From contig CAZTSI010000010.1 of NCBI GenBank assembly GCA_964616755.1, forward strand, positions 22,363 to 86,362: DNA of 64,000 nucleotides, in the 5' to 3' direction. Both the position numbers and the translations under genes were made by a program. The notes below the pieces were generated by a model, which saw nothing but the letters and a program-made list of their open reading frames with translations, was not told the DNA's origin and searched no databases. Below are positions 38,464 through 47,082 of this stretch, in pieces (position 1 is the first letter of the stretch; the number at the start of each line of letters is the position of its first letter). Origin of the DNA: CAYNFR01 sp964616755 (GTDB lineage: Bacteria > Bacteroidota > Bacteroidia > Chitinophagales > Saprospiraceae).

Positions 38464-39186
38464 ATGAACAGCAAAACATTGAAGGAAAAGCACGAAATTC
38501 CGACTGACTATATAGATGCAAAGAAGCAATATGTCGCTGTTGACTGCATAATTTTCGGCTTTGACCTCAATGAAGTCAAGATCCTGCTATTCAAAAGACT
38601 GATAGAACCGTTAAAGGATAAATGGTCATTAATAGGTCGCTTTTTGGGTGAAAGCGAATGCCTAGATAATGCGGCATCAAGAGTATTGTTTGAGTATACC
38701 GGCTTGCAAGATATTTATCTGAATCAACTCCATTGCTATAGCGACCCTGTCAGAGATCCTGGCGGGCGAGTTATTTCTGTGAGTTATTATGCCTTAATAA
38801 AATTAGATAAGACCAAGCTACTTCTCACGAGTAAATTTCAGGCAAAATGGTTCGACTTGAATCAAAAACCCTCATTGATTCTTGACCATGATCAAATGGT
38901 GAAGGATGCGCTAGATAAATTGCGTGAGGTAGCACGACAACAACCCATCGGTTTTGAACTATTGCCCGAAAAATTTACCATACCACAGCTTCAGTTGCTG
39001 TATGAGTCTCTTTTCGGACATAAAATTGATAGCCGCAATTTTCGCAAAAAAATATTAGGTCAAAAAATTTTAACGAAACTGGACGTTAAAGACTTTACAA
39101 ACTCGAAAAAAGGCGCCTATTTTTATTCGTTTGATGTTTATCGTTACAATGAGAAGCTAAAAGACGGATTTATCTTTTCGATGTAA
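38464..39186 (+). CDS. NrtR/AraR-type transcriptional regulator with degenerate Nudix domain
   Basis: A 240-residue regulator. The N-terminal Nudix fold (about residues 20-155) senses a ligand and the C-terminal part (about 160-240) is a winged helix (LQLLYESLFGHKIDSRNFRKKIL). The Nudix box should read G-x5-E-x7-RE-x2-EE-x-G. Here the glycine is Arg59, and the two metal-binding glutamates are Val74 and Tyr78, with Glu65, Arg73 and Glu77 kept. Hydrolysis is therefore unlikely and ligand sensing is the expected role. Relatives bind ADP-ribose or sugars such as arabinose. It diverges from the SusCD operon and is its likely controller (inference). Confidence 0.88.
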   Translation: MNSKTLKEKHEIPTDYIDAKKQYVAVDCIIFGFDLNEVKILLFKRLIEPLKDKWSLIGRFLGESECLDNAASRVLFEYTGLQDIYLNQLHCYSDPVRDPGGRVISVSYYALIKLDKTKLLLTSKFQAKWFDLNQKPSLILDHDQMVKDALDKLREVARQQPIGFELLPEKFTIPQLQLLYESLFGHKIDSRNFRKKILGQKILTKLDVKDFTNSKKGAYFYSFDVYRYNEKLKDGFIFSM

Positions 39187-39199
39187 ACCGACACAGGAA

Positions 39200-39225
39200 T
39201 TCAAAAGAGACAACTCTCTTTTGAA
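39200..39225. terminator. Bidirectional terminator hairpin between convergent genes
   Basis: A perfect 10-base stem (TTCAAAAGAG and CTCTTTTGAA) with a six-base loop sits in the 70-base gap between the regulator 3' end and the 3' end of the large repeat protein. The stem arms themselves supply T-runs on both strands, so it can serve both transcripts. Confidence 0.55.
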
Positions 39226-39256
39226 GAAAAATTGCCTCTTATGACTCCAATATATC

Positions 39257-42200
39257 TTAGTTCGTGCGGATAAATTTACCCGTAATACTTTCTTGGTCGG
39301 TTATAAGTTCGTAATACATTACTCCATAAGTACCTCCAAACTGATCCGACGTCAGAGGAATAGTATTCATTCCCTTATTCAATTGTAGAGGTATCGTTTG
39401 TAGTATTTTACCTTCCACAGAATAAATCATCAGCTTTCCAAGTGCTGCTTTAACCATTGTAACACTGAATAGAGCATTATTAGAAAATGGATTTGGCGAA
39501 ATAACTACTTCATTCAATACCACGTTTTGACTCAACTTGTTAGATCTGCTGCTAGCTGTTTGATCTACAAATGCGCCTGAGGTATCGCAAAAGTCGCTAA
39601 ATAATTCAAAATCACTTTCGCTGTCATGCCAACCGTCTACTATCACCAAATAGGTACCTGCACTTAGGGATATGTCGATCTCCTCATTGAGGTTTGCAAC
39701 ATTTCTACTTGATCCTATGACTTCTCCTTCCTCACAACTCCCTCTCACTAGGAATAGATCTAAATCCGCAGCTAAATTCTTTAACGTAAATCTCGCTTCA
39801 GATGCCGCAGTAATGGTGAATGAGTATACACGCTCTCCACCACTATACCCTACCAACAACAATGTATCTCCTAGCAAATACATTGATTGATTATCTGGAA
39901 GACCTTTGGTTGATTCGTCCGACAAATCTTGAAAGCATGTTATTGGGGTCGGTTCAGAACAATCGATCCCACATGATAGCGACAAAGTATAATCCCCCAC
40001 TACGTTTTCTGTGAATCCTTCAATCAAGGCATAATAGCGGCCTGCAGGCAATGGATTGGTGGCATCCGAATATACTTCACCTACTGCGCCAGCATTACTT
40101 ATTTGCTTGGTGGTGTTATAATTCTGTGCTTTACAGTTTATATCGACAGGTGTGAGGTCTTCATTCAAAATAAAGAGAGAAAGATTACCGCCGCTTTGAG
40201 TCATATTCAACATGAGGATATCATCAACATTTGTTTTTTCAAACATAACTAGCTTATCTGGTCCATTATAATTTAAATCAGTCTCGAAGCATAATAGTAT
40301 ATCTTCTCGGCTAAAGTCACTCGATGCTCCTCTTGTGGTACCTGAAACGCTACCGCCACATGACAAGATAGCATCAATAGAAAATGCAACACAACACATC
40401 TTCGATTCGCCTTCACAAATACTCTGAAAACAAGCTACAAATCTTTGCTCAGAAGTTGACATTTCGCCTTGGTATGTTGCTGTAGAATCAGCACCGATAC
40501 TTATTTCAACTCCAGTTTCATTAATCACGCCAGCAGCATTTGTCGAGAATATGGTCAATCGATTATTGGTTGAACATGATTCCTTTATAATTTTTTTCAA
40601 ATCAAACGTCAGATTGTCCGCACTATTAAATTTGTACGACAAACAAGTTGAAGGTTCTGGAGTTGGATCAACAGGGTCTGGATCAATGGGGTCTGGATCT
40701 ATGACAGCATCCTCACAATCAACGAATAATTTATAAGAAGAAACTGCCCAAGGGTCTGCAGAATCCACAATGAGATAATAGGTTCCTTCTGCATTATTTA
40801 CAGTAATAGTTTCACTGTCTTTCCGAAGGTTTTTACTATATCCTGCGCAGCTCGAAAACCTCACATTACCTCCTGTCGTTACACATTTTTTAAAGAGCAA
40901 TAAATCAAAATCTGCACTCAGATTTGACATTTTAATGGTCAGCTGCTTTTTACCTGTGGGCACTTCTATTTTATACAAATGGTCAAAGCCTTTATACGAA
41001 TAGCTACTATTAAAACAACCAGAAAGGTCGTAGTTTGATTCATTCAATGAACTTTTAGTTGGAGAGTCATACCATTTATTCGTGCCGCATGCTAGAGGAA
41101 TAGCCGAATGGCAATCTAATGGTTGAACAGGCTCATGGCAATCAACAGAAATTTCATAACCAGATTTATCCCACGGATCATTTGAATCAACAACGATATA
41201 ATAAGTACCTACTGCATTTTCAATAATTACTTCTTCATCGGATTTGGCCGAGCGCGAAGATATCCCTGCACATGATTTTAACTGCACTTTATTACTTACT
41301 GAGCCACAATGTTGAAATACTAATAAATCCAAATTTGCGGACAGTTCTGTCAATTTAATCTTAAGGGTTTTCTTCGTATTGCCTACATACACAGAATATA
41401 AATGATCGTTGCCTTTGTATAATTTTGACGAAGAAGAGCACCCCGCGAAACTATAGTTCTTTTCATCCAAATTATTCTTTTGAGAAGCATTGATCCACTT
41501 TCTAGCTCCACATTGTAGTGGTGTGGCATGGCCACAATCATAGGACGGTTCTTCAACGCACTTCACAGATATCTCGTAGCCTGACTTATACCATGGATCA
41601 CCCGCATCTACTACGAGGTAGTACGTGCCCGACGCCTCTTCAATTTCAATCCATTCATCAGATCTATTATTCTTGGTGCTCACTGCCACGCATTGTTTTA
41701 GTTGAACTTTATTGCTCCATATATCGCAATATCTATACAGCAACAGATCCATGTCAGCTGTAAGTCCAGACATTTTAATCTGCAATTTTTTCTTGCCAGC
41801 CCCTGCTTCAATTCTATAAAAATGATCCATGCCAGAGTAATCCTTAGATGTATATGAACATCCTGAAAGTTCATAATTTGCATTTGAAAAATGTCCTGTA
41901 GTAGGCGCATTAACCCATTTTGAATCTCCACACTTTAGCAATGTGGCTTGGCTACAATCATAGGTAGGCTTATCTTCACAATGGACGGTTATTTCATATC
42001 CACTTCTATCCCATGGGTCATCTGCATCAATGACTAAGTAATAAATGCCCGAAGCATCATTTACCTCTATAGCTTCATTGCTCTTCCCAGATTTTCGACT
42101 TGATGCCACACATTTAGACAAGTTGGTGCGAGACCCATAATATGAGCCACATTCTCTAAATAATAGCAAGTCGAGATTGGCGGAAAGCCCACTCATTTTT

Positions 42201-44122
42201 ATTTTTAATGTACGCTTACCATTACCTGCATCGATGCGATAAAGGTGATCATACCCCTTGTACCCATAAGTAGATGAGCCACAATTTGCTAGATCGTAAT
42301 TGGTGTGATCAATACTGTTGCTAGTCGGTGCATTGACCCATTTACTATCACCACATTTCAAATTAACGGCTGTTGAGCAATCCGCGTAGCTTGGTCGCTC
42401 AGTGCATATGAGCTTTATTTCATATCCGCTTTTTGCCCAAGGATCATTGCTGTCAACGGAGAGGTAATAGACTCCGTTCGCATCGTTTAGTTCAATTATC
42501 TCGATTGATTTGCCAGATTTTGTGCTTGACGCTATACAAGGAGTAAGTATACCACTCCCCCAATCAGCAGCACATTCTCTAAAAAGTAATAGGTCTAAAT
42601 CGGCATTAAGGTCACTCAACATTATCTTTACATCCTTCTTACCTGAACCAAGATCAATACGATAAAGATGATCGTTCCCTTTATAATCAGCTCCCCATCC
42701 AGAACAGCCGTTGAGGTTATAGCTAGATTTATCGAGATTATTTTTACTAGCTGCTTGTACCCATTTCGAGTCTCCACAACGCAATGTTGTAGCATCGTAG
42801 CAATCAAAAGAAGATTTTGTTCTACAATCTACAACTATCTCATAGCCTGATTTTACGCCTGTCGTAAAGCCATCTACTGCTAGATAATAGTCGCCAGAAG
42901 CGTTGTGTATGGTTAATACTTCATTAGTATTACCAGACTTTATGCTAAAGTTGACGCATTGGTTAAGACGCAATAGACTACCTGTCTCTGAGCACGATTT
43001 GAATAGAAGTAGATCAAGATCTCTTGTCAATCCACTCATCGTTACTGTAACTTCCTTTTGTCCTGCACCTGTAGACAATCGATATAAATGATCGTTGCCA
43101 GTGTATCCATAAGAATAAGGATGACAATTGGTAAAATCATAATTCTCCGATGTCATCTTATTTGAATTAGAGGCGTTGACCCACTTTCTATCACCACAAT
43201 ATAGCGGTGTTGCGTCGGCACAAGAATAACTTGGATAGGAATAGGTATTACACGTCATAAGAAGTTCGTAGCCTGACTTGTCCCAGGCCTCAGCGCCATC
43301 CACAACTAAGAAATAATAGCCCAGAGCATCCTTAATAGTTATTTTTTCATTGGTCTTTCCTGATTGTGTACTTGTGGCTACGCAATTAGAGAATTTTCCA
43401 GATCCGCAGGATTTGAAAAGCAATAGATTCAGATTGGCATTTAGCCCTGTCATAGAAATCTCTATATCCTTCTTTCCCACTCCTACATCAATTTTATAAA
43501 CGTGATCCATTCCTTTATAGTCAGGCGTCCATCCCGAACAAGCAGCTAAGTTATAATCACTCGCATCAAATCTATTGACTGTTGAAGCGTCAACCCATAG
43601 TGAATTGCCACAAGTCAATGTTCTATCAAAATCACAAGTCGAATAAGTCGGCGCATTTGTACAGTTAATGTCAAGATCGTAACTACTTCCTGCCCCTGCT
43701 GCATAACCATCCACGGCTATATAATAAATACCTGTTGCATTCTCTAAAACTATTTCTTCAGCATTCGTTGATGGATTGCATGACAACGCTATACAAGATG
43801 ATAGAGCTGTCGTGCCAGAACATGTTCTAAAAACAAGTAAATCTAAATCAGCTTTGAGATTATATAAGCGAAAAACCACTCTTCGCGGAGTGGAACCGGC
43901 ATTGAAGAAAAAGAGGCGGTCATTACCTGCATAGCTCCAATTCGTATTGGCACATGCGGCAAAATCGTAGTTAGCTTTTGTGAAATTATTTGTCGACGAA
44001 GCCGGAAACCAATTGGAACTACCACAAACCAGTTCAAGAGCCGTCGAACAAGAGGACTGTGCAGAAACACCTCCAAACGATATAACGAAAAGAAATATAA
44101 TAAGAGAAATAAAGTTTTTCAT
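39257..44122 (-). CDS. Giant secreted protein with eight six-cysteine repeats and a T9SS tail
   Basis: A 1621-residue exported protein starting at MKNFISLIIFLFVISFGGVSAQ. An in-frame upstream extension to 44317 lacks a signal peptide and is rejected. Eight tandem modules of about 138 residues fill residues 25-1137. Each has six cysteines, an LxCG-x2-KW start, a DHLYRI strand, GLxAxLDLLLF, and a closing YYLVVD-DPW-KSGYEI-C. This resembles the bacterial pre-peptidase C-terminal (PPC) jelly roll. An Asp-Pro linker, a Cys-rich spacer and two divergent PPC-like modules follow, then a T9SS sorting domain (VISPNPFSNNALFSV). No catalytic domain is visible. Adhesin or matrix protein is inferred. Confidence 0.85.
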   Translation of the reverse strand: MKNFISLIIFLFVISFGGVSAQSSCSTALELVCGSSNWFPASSTNNFTKANYDFAACANTNWSYAGNDRLFFFNAGSTPRRVVFRLYNLKADLDLLVFRTCSGTTALSSCIALSCNPSTNAEEIVLENATGIYYIAVDGYAAGAGSSYDLDINCTNAPTYSTCDFDRTLTCGNSLWVDASTVNRFDASDYNLAACSGWTPDYKGMDHVYKIDVGVGKKDIEISMTGLNANLNLLLFKSCGSGKFSNCVATSTQSGKTNEKITIKDALGYYFLVVDGAEAWDKSGYELLMTCNTYSYPSYSCADATPLYCGDRKWVNASNSNKMTSENYDFTNCHPYSYGYTGNDHLYRLSTGAGQKEVTVTMSGLTRDLDLLLFKSCSETGSLLRLNQCVNFSIKSGNTNEVLTIHNASGDYYLAVDGFTTGVKSGYEIVVDCRTKSSFDCYDATTLRCGDSKWVQAASKNNLDKSSYNLNGCSGWGADYKGNDHLYRIDLGSGKKDVKIMLSDLNADLDLLLFRECAADWGSGILTPCIASSTKSGKSIEIIELNDANGVYYLSVDSNDPWAKSGYEIKLICTERPSYADCSTAVNLKCGDSKWVNAPTSNSIDHTNYDLANCGSSTYGYKGYDHLYRIDAGNGKRTLKIKMSGLSANLDLLLFRECGSYYGSRTNLSKCVASSRKSGKSNEAIEVNDASGIYYLVIDADDPWDRSGYEITVHCEDKPTYDCSQATLLKCGDSKWVNAPTTGHFSNANYELSGCSYTSKDYSGMDHFYRIEAGAGKKKLQIKMSGLTADMDLLLYRYCDIWSNKVQLKQCVAVSTKNNRSDEWIEIEEASGTYYLVVDAGDPWYKSGYEISVKCVEEPSYDCGHATPLQCGARKWINASQKNNLDEKNYSFAGCSSSSKLYKGNDHLYSVYVGNTKKTLKIKLTELSANLDLLVFQHCGSVSNKVQLKSCAGISSRSAKSDEEVIIENAVGTYYIVVDSNDPWDKSGYEISVDCHEPVQPLDCHSAIPLACGTNKWYDSPTKSSLNESNYDLSGCFNSSYSYKGFDHLYKIEVPTGKKQLTIKMSNLSADFDLLLFKKCVTTGGNVRFSSCAGYSKNLRKDSETITVNNAEGTYYLIVDSADPWAVSSYKLFVDCEDAVIDPDPIDPDPVDPTPEPSTCLSYKFNSADNLTFDLKKIIKESCSTNNRLTIFSTNAAGVINETGVEISIGADSTATYQGEMSTSEQRFVACFQSICEGESKMCCVAFSIDAILSCGGSVSGTTRGASSDFSREDILLCFETDLNYNGPDKLVMFEKTNVDDILMLNMTQSGGNLSLFILNEDLTPVDINCKAQNYNTTKQISNAGAVGEVYSDATNPLPAGRYYALIEGFTENVVGDYTLSLSCGIDCSEPTPITCFQDLSDESTKGLPDNQSMYLLGDTLLLVGYSGGERVYSFTITAASEARFTLKNLAADLDLFLVRGSCEEGEVIGSSRNVANLNEEIDISLSAGTYLVIVDGWHDSESDFELFSDFCDTSGAFVDQTASSRSNKLSQNVVLNEVVISPNPFSNNALFSVTMVKAALGKLMIYSVEGKILQTIPLQLNKGMNTIPLTSDQFGGTYGVMYYELITDQESITGKFIRTN
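40665..40694 (-). repeat. 15-base tandem repeat encoding an Asp-Pro linker
   Basis: Two near-identical 15-base units (differing at two positions) and a degenerate continuation encode the DPDPIDPDPVDPTPEP linker after the eighth module of the giant secreted protein. Such linkers separate folded surface domains and commonly vary in copy number. Confidence 0.6.
40711..44050 (-). repeat. Array of eight coding repeats of about 417 bases
   Basis: The coding array for the six-cysteine modules of the giant secreted protein. Modules share CGDSKW, DHLYRI, LDLLLF and DPWxKSGYE motifs. Modules 4-7 are the most alike and the first is the most divergent, suggesting internal duplication with drift. This is a possible recombination or assembly-collapse site. 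Confidence 0.8.
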
Positions 44123-44337
44123 AATTGATGCTTTAGACCTTTTATGAGACCAAGGTATAAAACACATTTCGTAATTTAATTGATTAGGTGAAATATTATC
44201 ACTGTAGAATAGGAATATTAGCGAAAATGTATGATAACAGATAAATACCCGCCATTTACCTAGTAAATACCCTGATAATGAAGGGTTTATATATTTTTCA
44301 ACCAATGAATCTGGCACGATTAGTAGACCTTAGACCC

Positions 44338-45831
44338 TCAGTCATTGTGATCTCTAAATAGTTTCCAAACTAGGGAAAAAGGGACTAAAGCGACCATAAT
44401 GACAACAGGAAATCCACCGATTACCGAAAGTATTCTTACCCCGTCAACACCTGTATAAATAATCATAATTCCTGATAAAATCCCGATTAGTAAACCCCAA
44501 AGTATCTTAATGCTCGAACTAGTTTGAGATAGGCTATCAATACTGCTTTCAGCACTTATTTGGCTCAAGGAAGTCGTATTACTGTCGGCAGCTGTACTAT
44601 AGCTTATTAAAACGGTGAATAAAAATAACGCTATCATCCACTCTGAAGATGGCAGCTGTGATAGCATATTATAAATCACACTCTCTGAGCCGTTGATCTG
44701 CAAAGAGGTATAAGCTGCCTCTTCTCCCTGCATTTTTGCGACATAAAGGCTGCTACCACTAAATATGCTCATCCACAATAATGAAAAGAGGCTTGTGTAC
44801 ACTAGATTAAATCGAATGAACGTCCTAACTGAATATCCTCTACCTAACCTACCCAAAAATAATGCTGTTAAAGGAGCCCAAGCATACCAATTAGACCAAT
44901 AAAAACTGGTCCATTCATGTCGCCAAGCAGAATCAATATCTGTAGCCCCAACGCTTAAATCTATAAATCGAAGAATAAGGCTCTTAAATGCGTTGAAAGA
45001 CAAATCTGACAAGTAGCCTACAGGAAATTGAGTTAAAAAAATAATTCCGAGCACAACAAACAATACAAAATTGATGTACGACAATCGCTTTATGCCTCGA
45101 TGAAGGCCAAGTACCGAAGAAATAGTAAACATTGCCACGATAGCTAGAATAATAATACTCCAAAGAACCGGCCCAGTGGGTATCTTCCACGATTGACTTA
45201 TACCACTTGCAATCATTAGTGTTCCAGTGCCAAGAGCTGCCGCCATTCCTGCCACTAAAGAGAAAATGCAAATAGAATGAATAATGTAGTTTAATACCGG
45301 CCAACGTGCTATTTGTGATATGCCGATCAAGGTGTAGATTGAAAAATTGCCCCCAAAATTATAGTACCCCAAAGCAAAACTCAAGCTTAATGCCGTGTAG
45401 ATGGCATAAGGCGAGAAACTCCAATGCATGAAGACAATGGATAACGCCTCAGATTGGCTATTCGCCGATATCGAACTCTTGAAGGGTGAATCACCCATAT
45501 GATATAAGGGCTCCGCCGGCCCCCAAAACAAGATGCCCGTAGCCACCGTAGTGCAAAGAAGGATAACGAACCATTCCCTCTTTTTCAAAATTGGCAGAGC
45601 ACATTTTCCTCCGATCACTTTTGCTCCAAACGGAGAGGCATAAATACATAAGAGGGTTACCAAAAAGGCCAAAGTCACCCAATCAAATAGCCAGTCAAAA
45701 TGCATTAAAATGAATTCTTGCACGGCTTTGATACGCTGTATAAATCCCTCACCAAGCAGAAGGCCAAAAAATATTACTGCTACGATAATGAGAAATGGCG
45801 GCCAAAACACAGCATGGTTAAGCGAACGCAT
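44338..45831 (-). CDS. BCCT family transporter (betaine/choline/carnitine type)
   Basis: A 497-residue inner-membrane transporter with about twelve helices. It carries the BCCT region WTSFYWSNWYAWAPLTALFLGRLGRGYSVR. Another helix-3/4 stretch (ILFWGPAEPLYHMGDSP) and MHWSFSPYAIYTALSLSFA also fit. It takes up compatible solutes such as glycine betaine or related quaternary amines with Na+ or H+. The tryptophan cage of betaine carriers is only partly kept: one Trp of the usual W-x-WW-x-W is Asn. The substrate is therefore uncertain. The ATG at 45831 is preferred over a TTG two codons upstream. It is monocistronic. Confidence 0.92.
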   Translation of the reverse strand: MRSLNHAVFWPPFLIIVAVIFFGLLLGEGFIQRIKAVQEFILMHFDWLFDWVTLAFLVTLLCIYASPFGAKVIGGKCALPILKKREWFVILLCTTVATGILFWGPAEPLYHMGDSPFKSSISANSQSEALSIVFMHWSFSPYAIYTALSLSFALGYYNFGGNFSIYTLIGISQIARWPVLNYIIHSICIFSLVAGMAAALGTGTLMIASGISQSWKIPTGPVLWSIIILAIVAMFTISSVLGLHRGIKRLSYINFVLFVVLGIIFLTQFPVGYLSDLSFNAFKSLILRFIDLSVGATDIDSAWRHEWTSFYWSNWYAWAPLTALFLGRLGRGYSVRTFIRFNLVYTSLFSLLWMSIFSGSSLYVAKMQGEEAAYTSLQINGSESVIYNMLSQLPSSEWMIALFLFTVLISYSTAADSNTTSLSQISAESSIDSLSQTSSSIKILWGLLIGILSGIMIIYTGVDGVRILSVIGGFPVVIMVALVPFSLVWKLFRDHND

Positions 45832-45980
45832 AATCAAATCTACTAAAAGCGCTTTAAGAAGGTTTAAGAAGGCAGTGTCAATTCAATAAGAAAAAAATAA
45901 ATTGTACTAATTCACAACTCATTCCGTATCTATACATGTTAGGATACTTTACTTTGCAGATTATTAATGGCGTTTGTTAT

Positions 45981-47081
45981 ATGGTAGGTTGGAGATTTGG
46001 AAAATATCAGCCCAATTCAGATGGAGATGATCCGTTTGAGAAGCTTTTAAAGACATTCAAAGATTTATTGGTATATACTTCTGGTGATATCGCTGAGGCT
46101 CTGAGTTGGCTGACCGAATTAGACAAACATTACAAGCTGACGAGTAATGACTATGGTATTGCAGATTTTATTCAGGATTTAATAGATCGGGGCTATATCT
46201 CTAACAACAAAGCCAACGGGGGACTTTATAATCCGACCTCCAAGATGGAGATTGCGCTCAGAAAAAAGGCTTTGGATGATATATTTGATCAACTAAGCAA
46301 ATCTAAATCTGGCAATCATTTGACTAATGCGAGCGGTAAAGGTGATGAGTTCACCTCAGAGCTCAGGCCATTTCAATTCGGGGATCCATTGGATAATATC
46401 GCAATAAGTGAGTCATTACGAAATGCCCAAATTAATCATGGATTGGGTGAGTTCACGCTTACGCAAGAAGATCTTGAGGTACATGAGACTTTTTATAAGA
46501 CGCAAACGTCTACCGTTTTGATGATAGATATTTCACATTCAATGATCCTCTACGGAGAAGATCGTATCACCCCGGCAAAAAAAGTAGCGATGGCATTGGC
46601 CGAATTGATCAGTACCCGTTATCCTAAAGACACTTTGGACATTATTGTATTCGGTAATGACGCATGGAAAGTGGAGATTAAAGATCTACCTTATTTGCAA
46701 GTAGGTCCATATCATACAAACACAGTAGCTGGTTTGGAGTTGGCCATGGACATCTTACGAAAGCGTAAAAATCCGAATAAACAAATCATGATGATAACGG
46801 ACGGAAAGCCGACCTGCATTAAGATAGGCAAGAAATACTATAAGAATGCATTTGGCCTGGATCGCAAGATTCTCAATCGTACCTTAGGCTTAGCCACCAA
46901 ATGCAGAAAGCTAAATATACCCATTACAACGTTTATGATCGCCAGTGACGAGTATCTTAGAAATTTTGTAGATCAGTTTACGCAAGCGAACGCAGGTAAA
47001 GCCTTTTACAGTGGGCTTCATGGCTTAGGGGAATTTATTTTTATGGATTACAAGAACAATAAACGCAAGAAGAGAAACTAA
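45981..47081 (+). CDS. VWA domain protein partnered with an AAA+ ATPase
   Basis: A 366-residue protein. The N-terminal helical region (about residues 1-140) contains TSGDIAEALSWLTELDKHY and GIADFIQDLIDRGYI. A von Willebrand A domain follows, with the MIDAS motif DISHS at about 183-187, a downstream Thr in HTNTVAG, and MMITDGKPT as the third metal site. Relatives begin MxGFRFxKY, so the start is set at the ATG at 45981, not at 45936. It sits one base before the AAA+ gene, the classic MoxR/chelatase-like VWA-AAA arrangement used to insert metals or remodel complexes. Confidence 0.88.
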   Translation: MVGWRFGKYQPNSDGDDPFEKLLKTFKDLLVYTSGDIAEALSWLTELDKHYKLTSNDYGIADFIQDLIDRGYISNNKANGGLYNPTSKMEIALRKKALDDIFDQLSKSKSGNHLTNASGKGDEFTSELRPFQFGDPLDNIAISESLRNAQINHGLGEFTLTQEDLEVHETFYKTQTSTVLMIDISHSMILYGEDRITPAKKVAMALAELISTRYPKDTLDIIVFGNDAWKVEIKDLPYLQVGPYHTNTVAGLELAMDILRKRKNPNKQIMMITDGKPTCIKIGKKYYKNAFGLDRKILNRTLGLATKCRKLNIPITTFMIASDEYLRNFVDQFTQANAGKAFYSGLHGLGEFIFMDYKNNKRKKRN

Positions 47082-47082
47082 C

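Noticed and set aside
40711..44050. Tandem repeats as a possible CRISPR or mobile array
   Set aside because: The units are about 417 bases, in frame and diverged at DNA level but conserved in protein motifs, so they are coding domain duplications.
44123..44317. N-terminal extension of the giant repeat protein up to 44317
   Set aside because: The extra 65 residues hide a perfect signal peptide that starts at 44122, and the extension reads like translated intergenic DNA.
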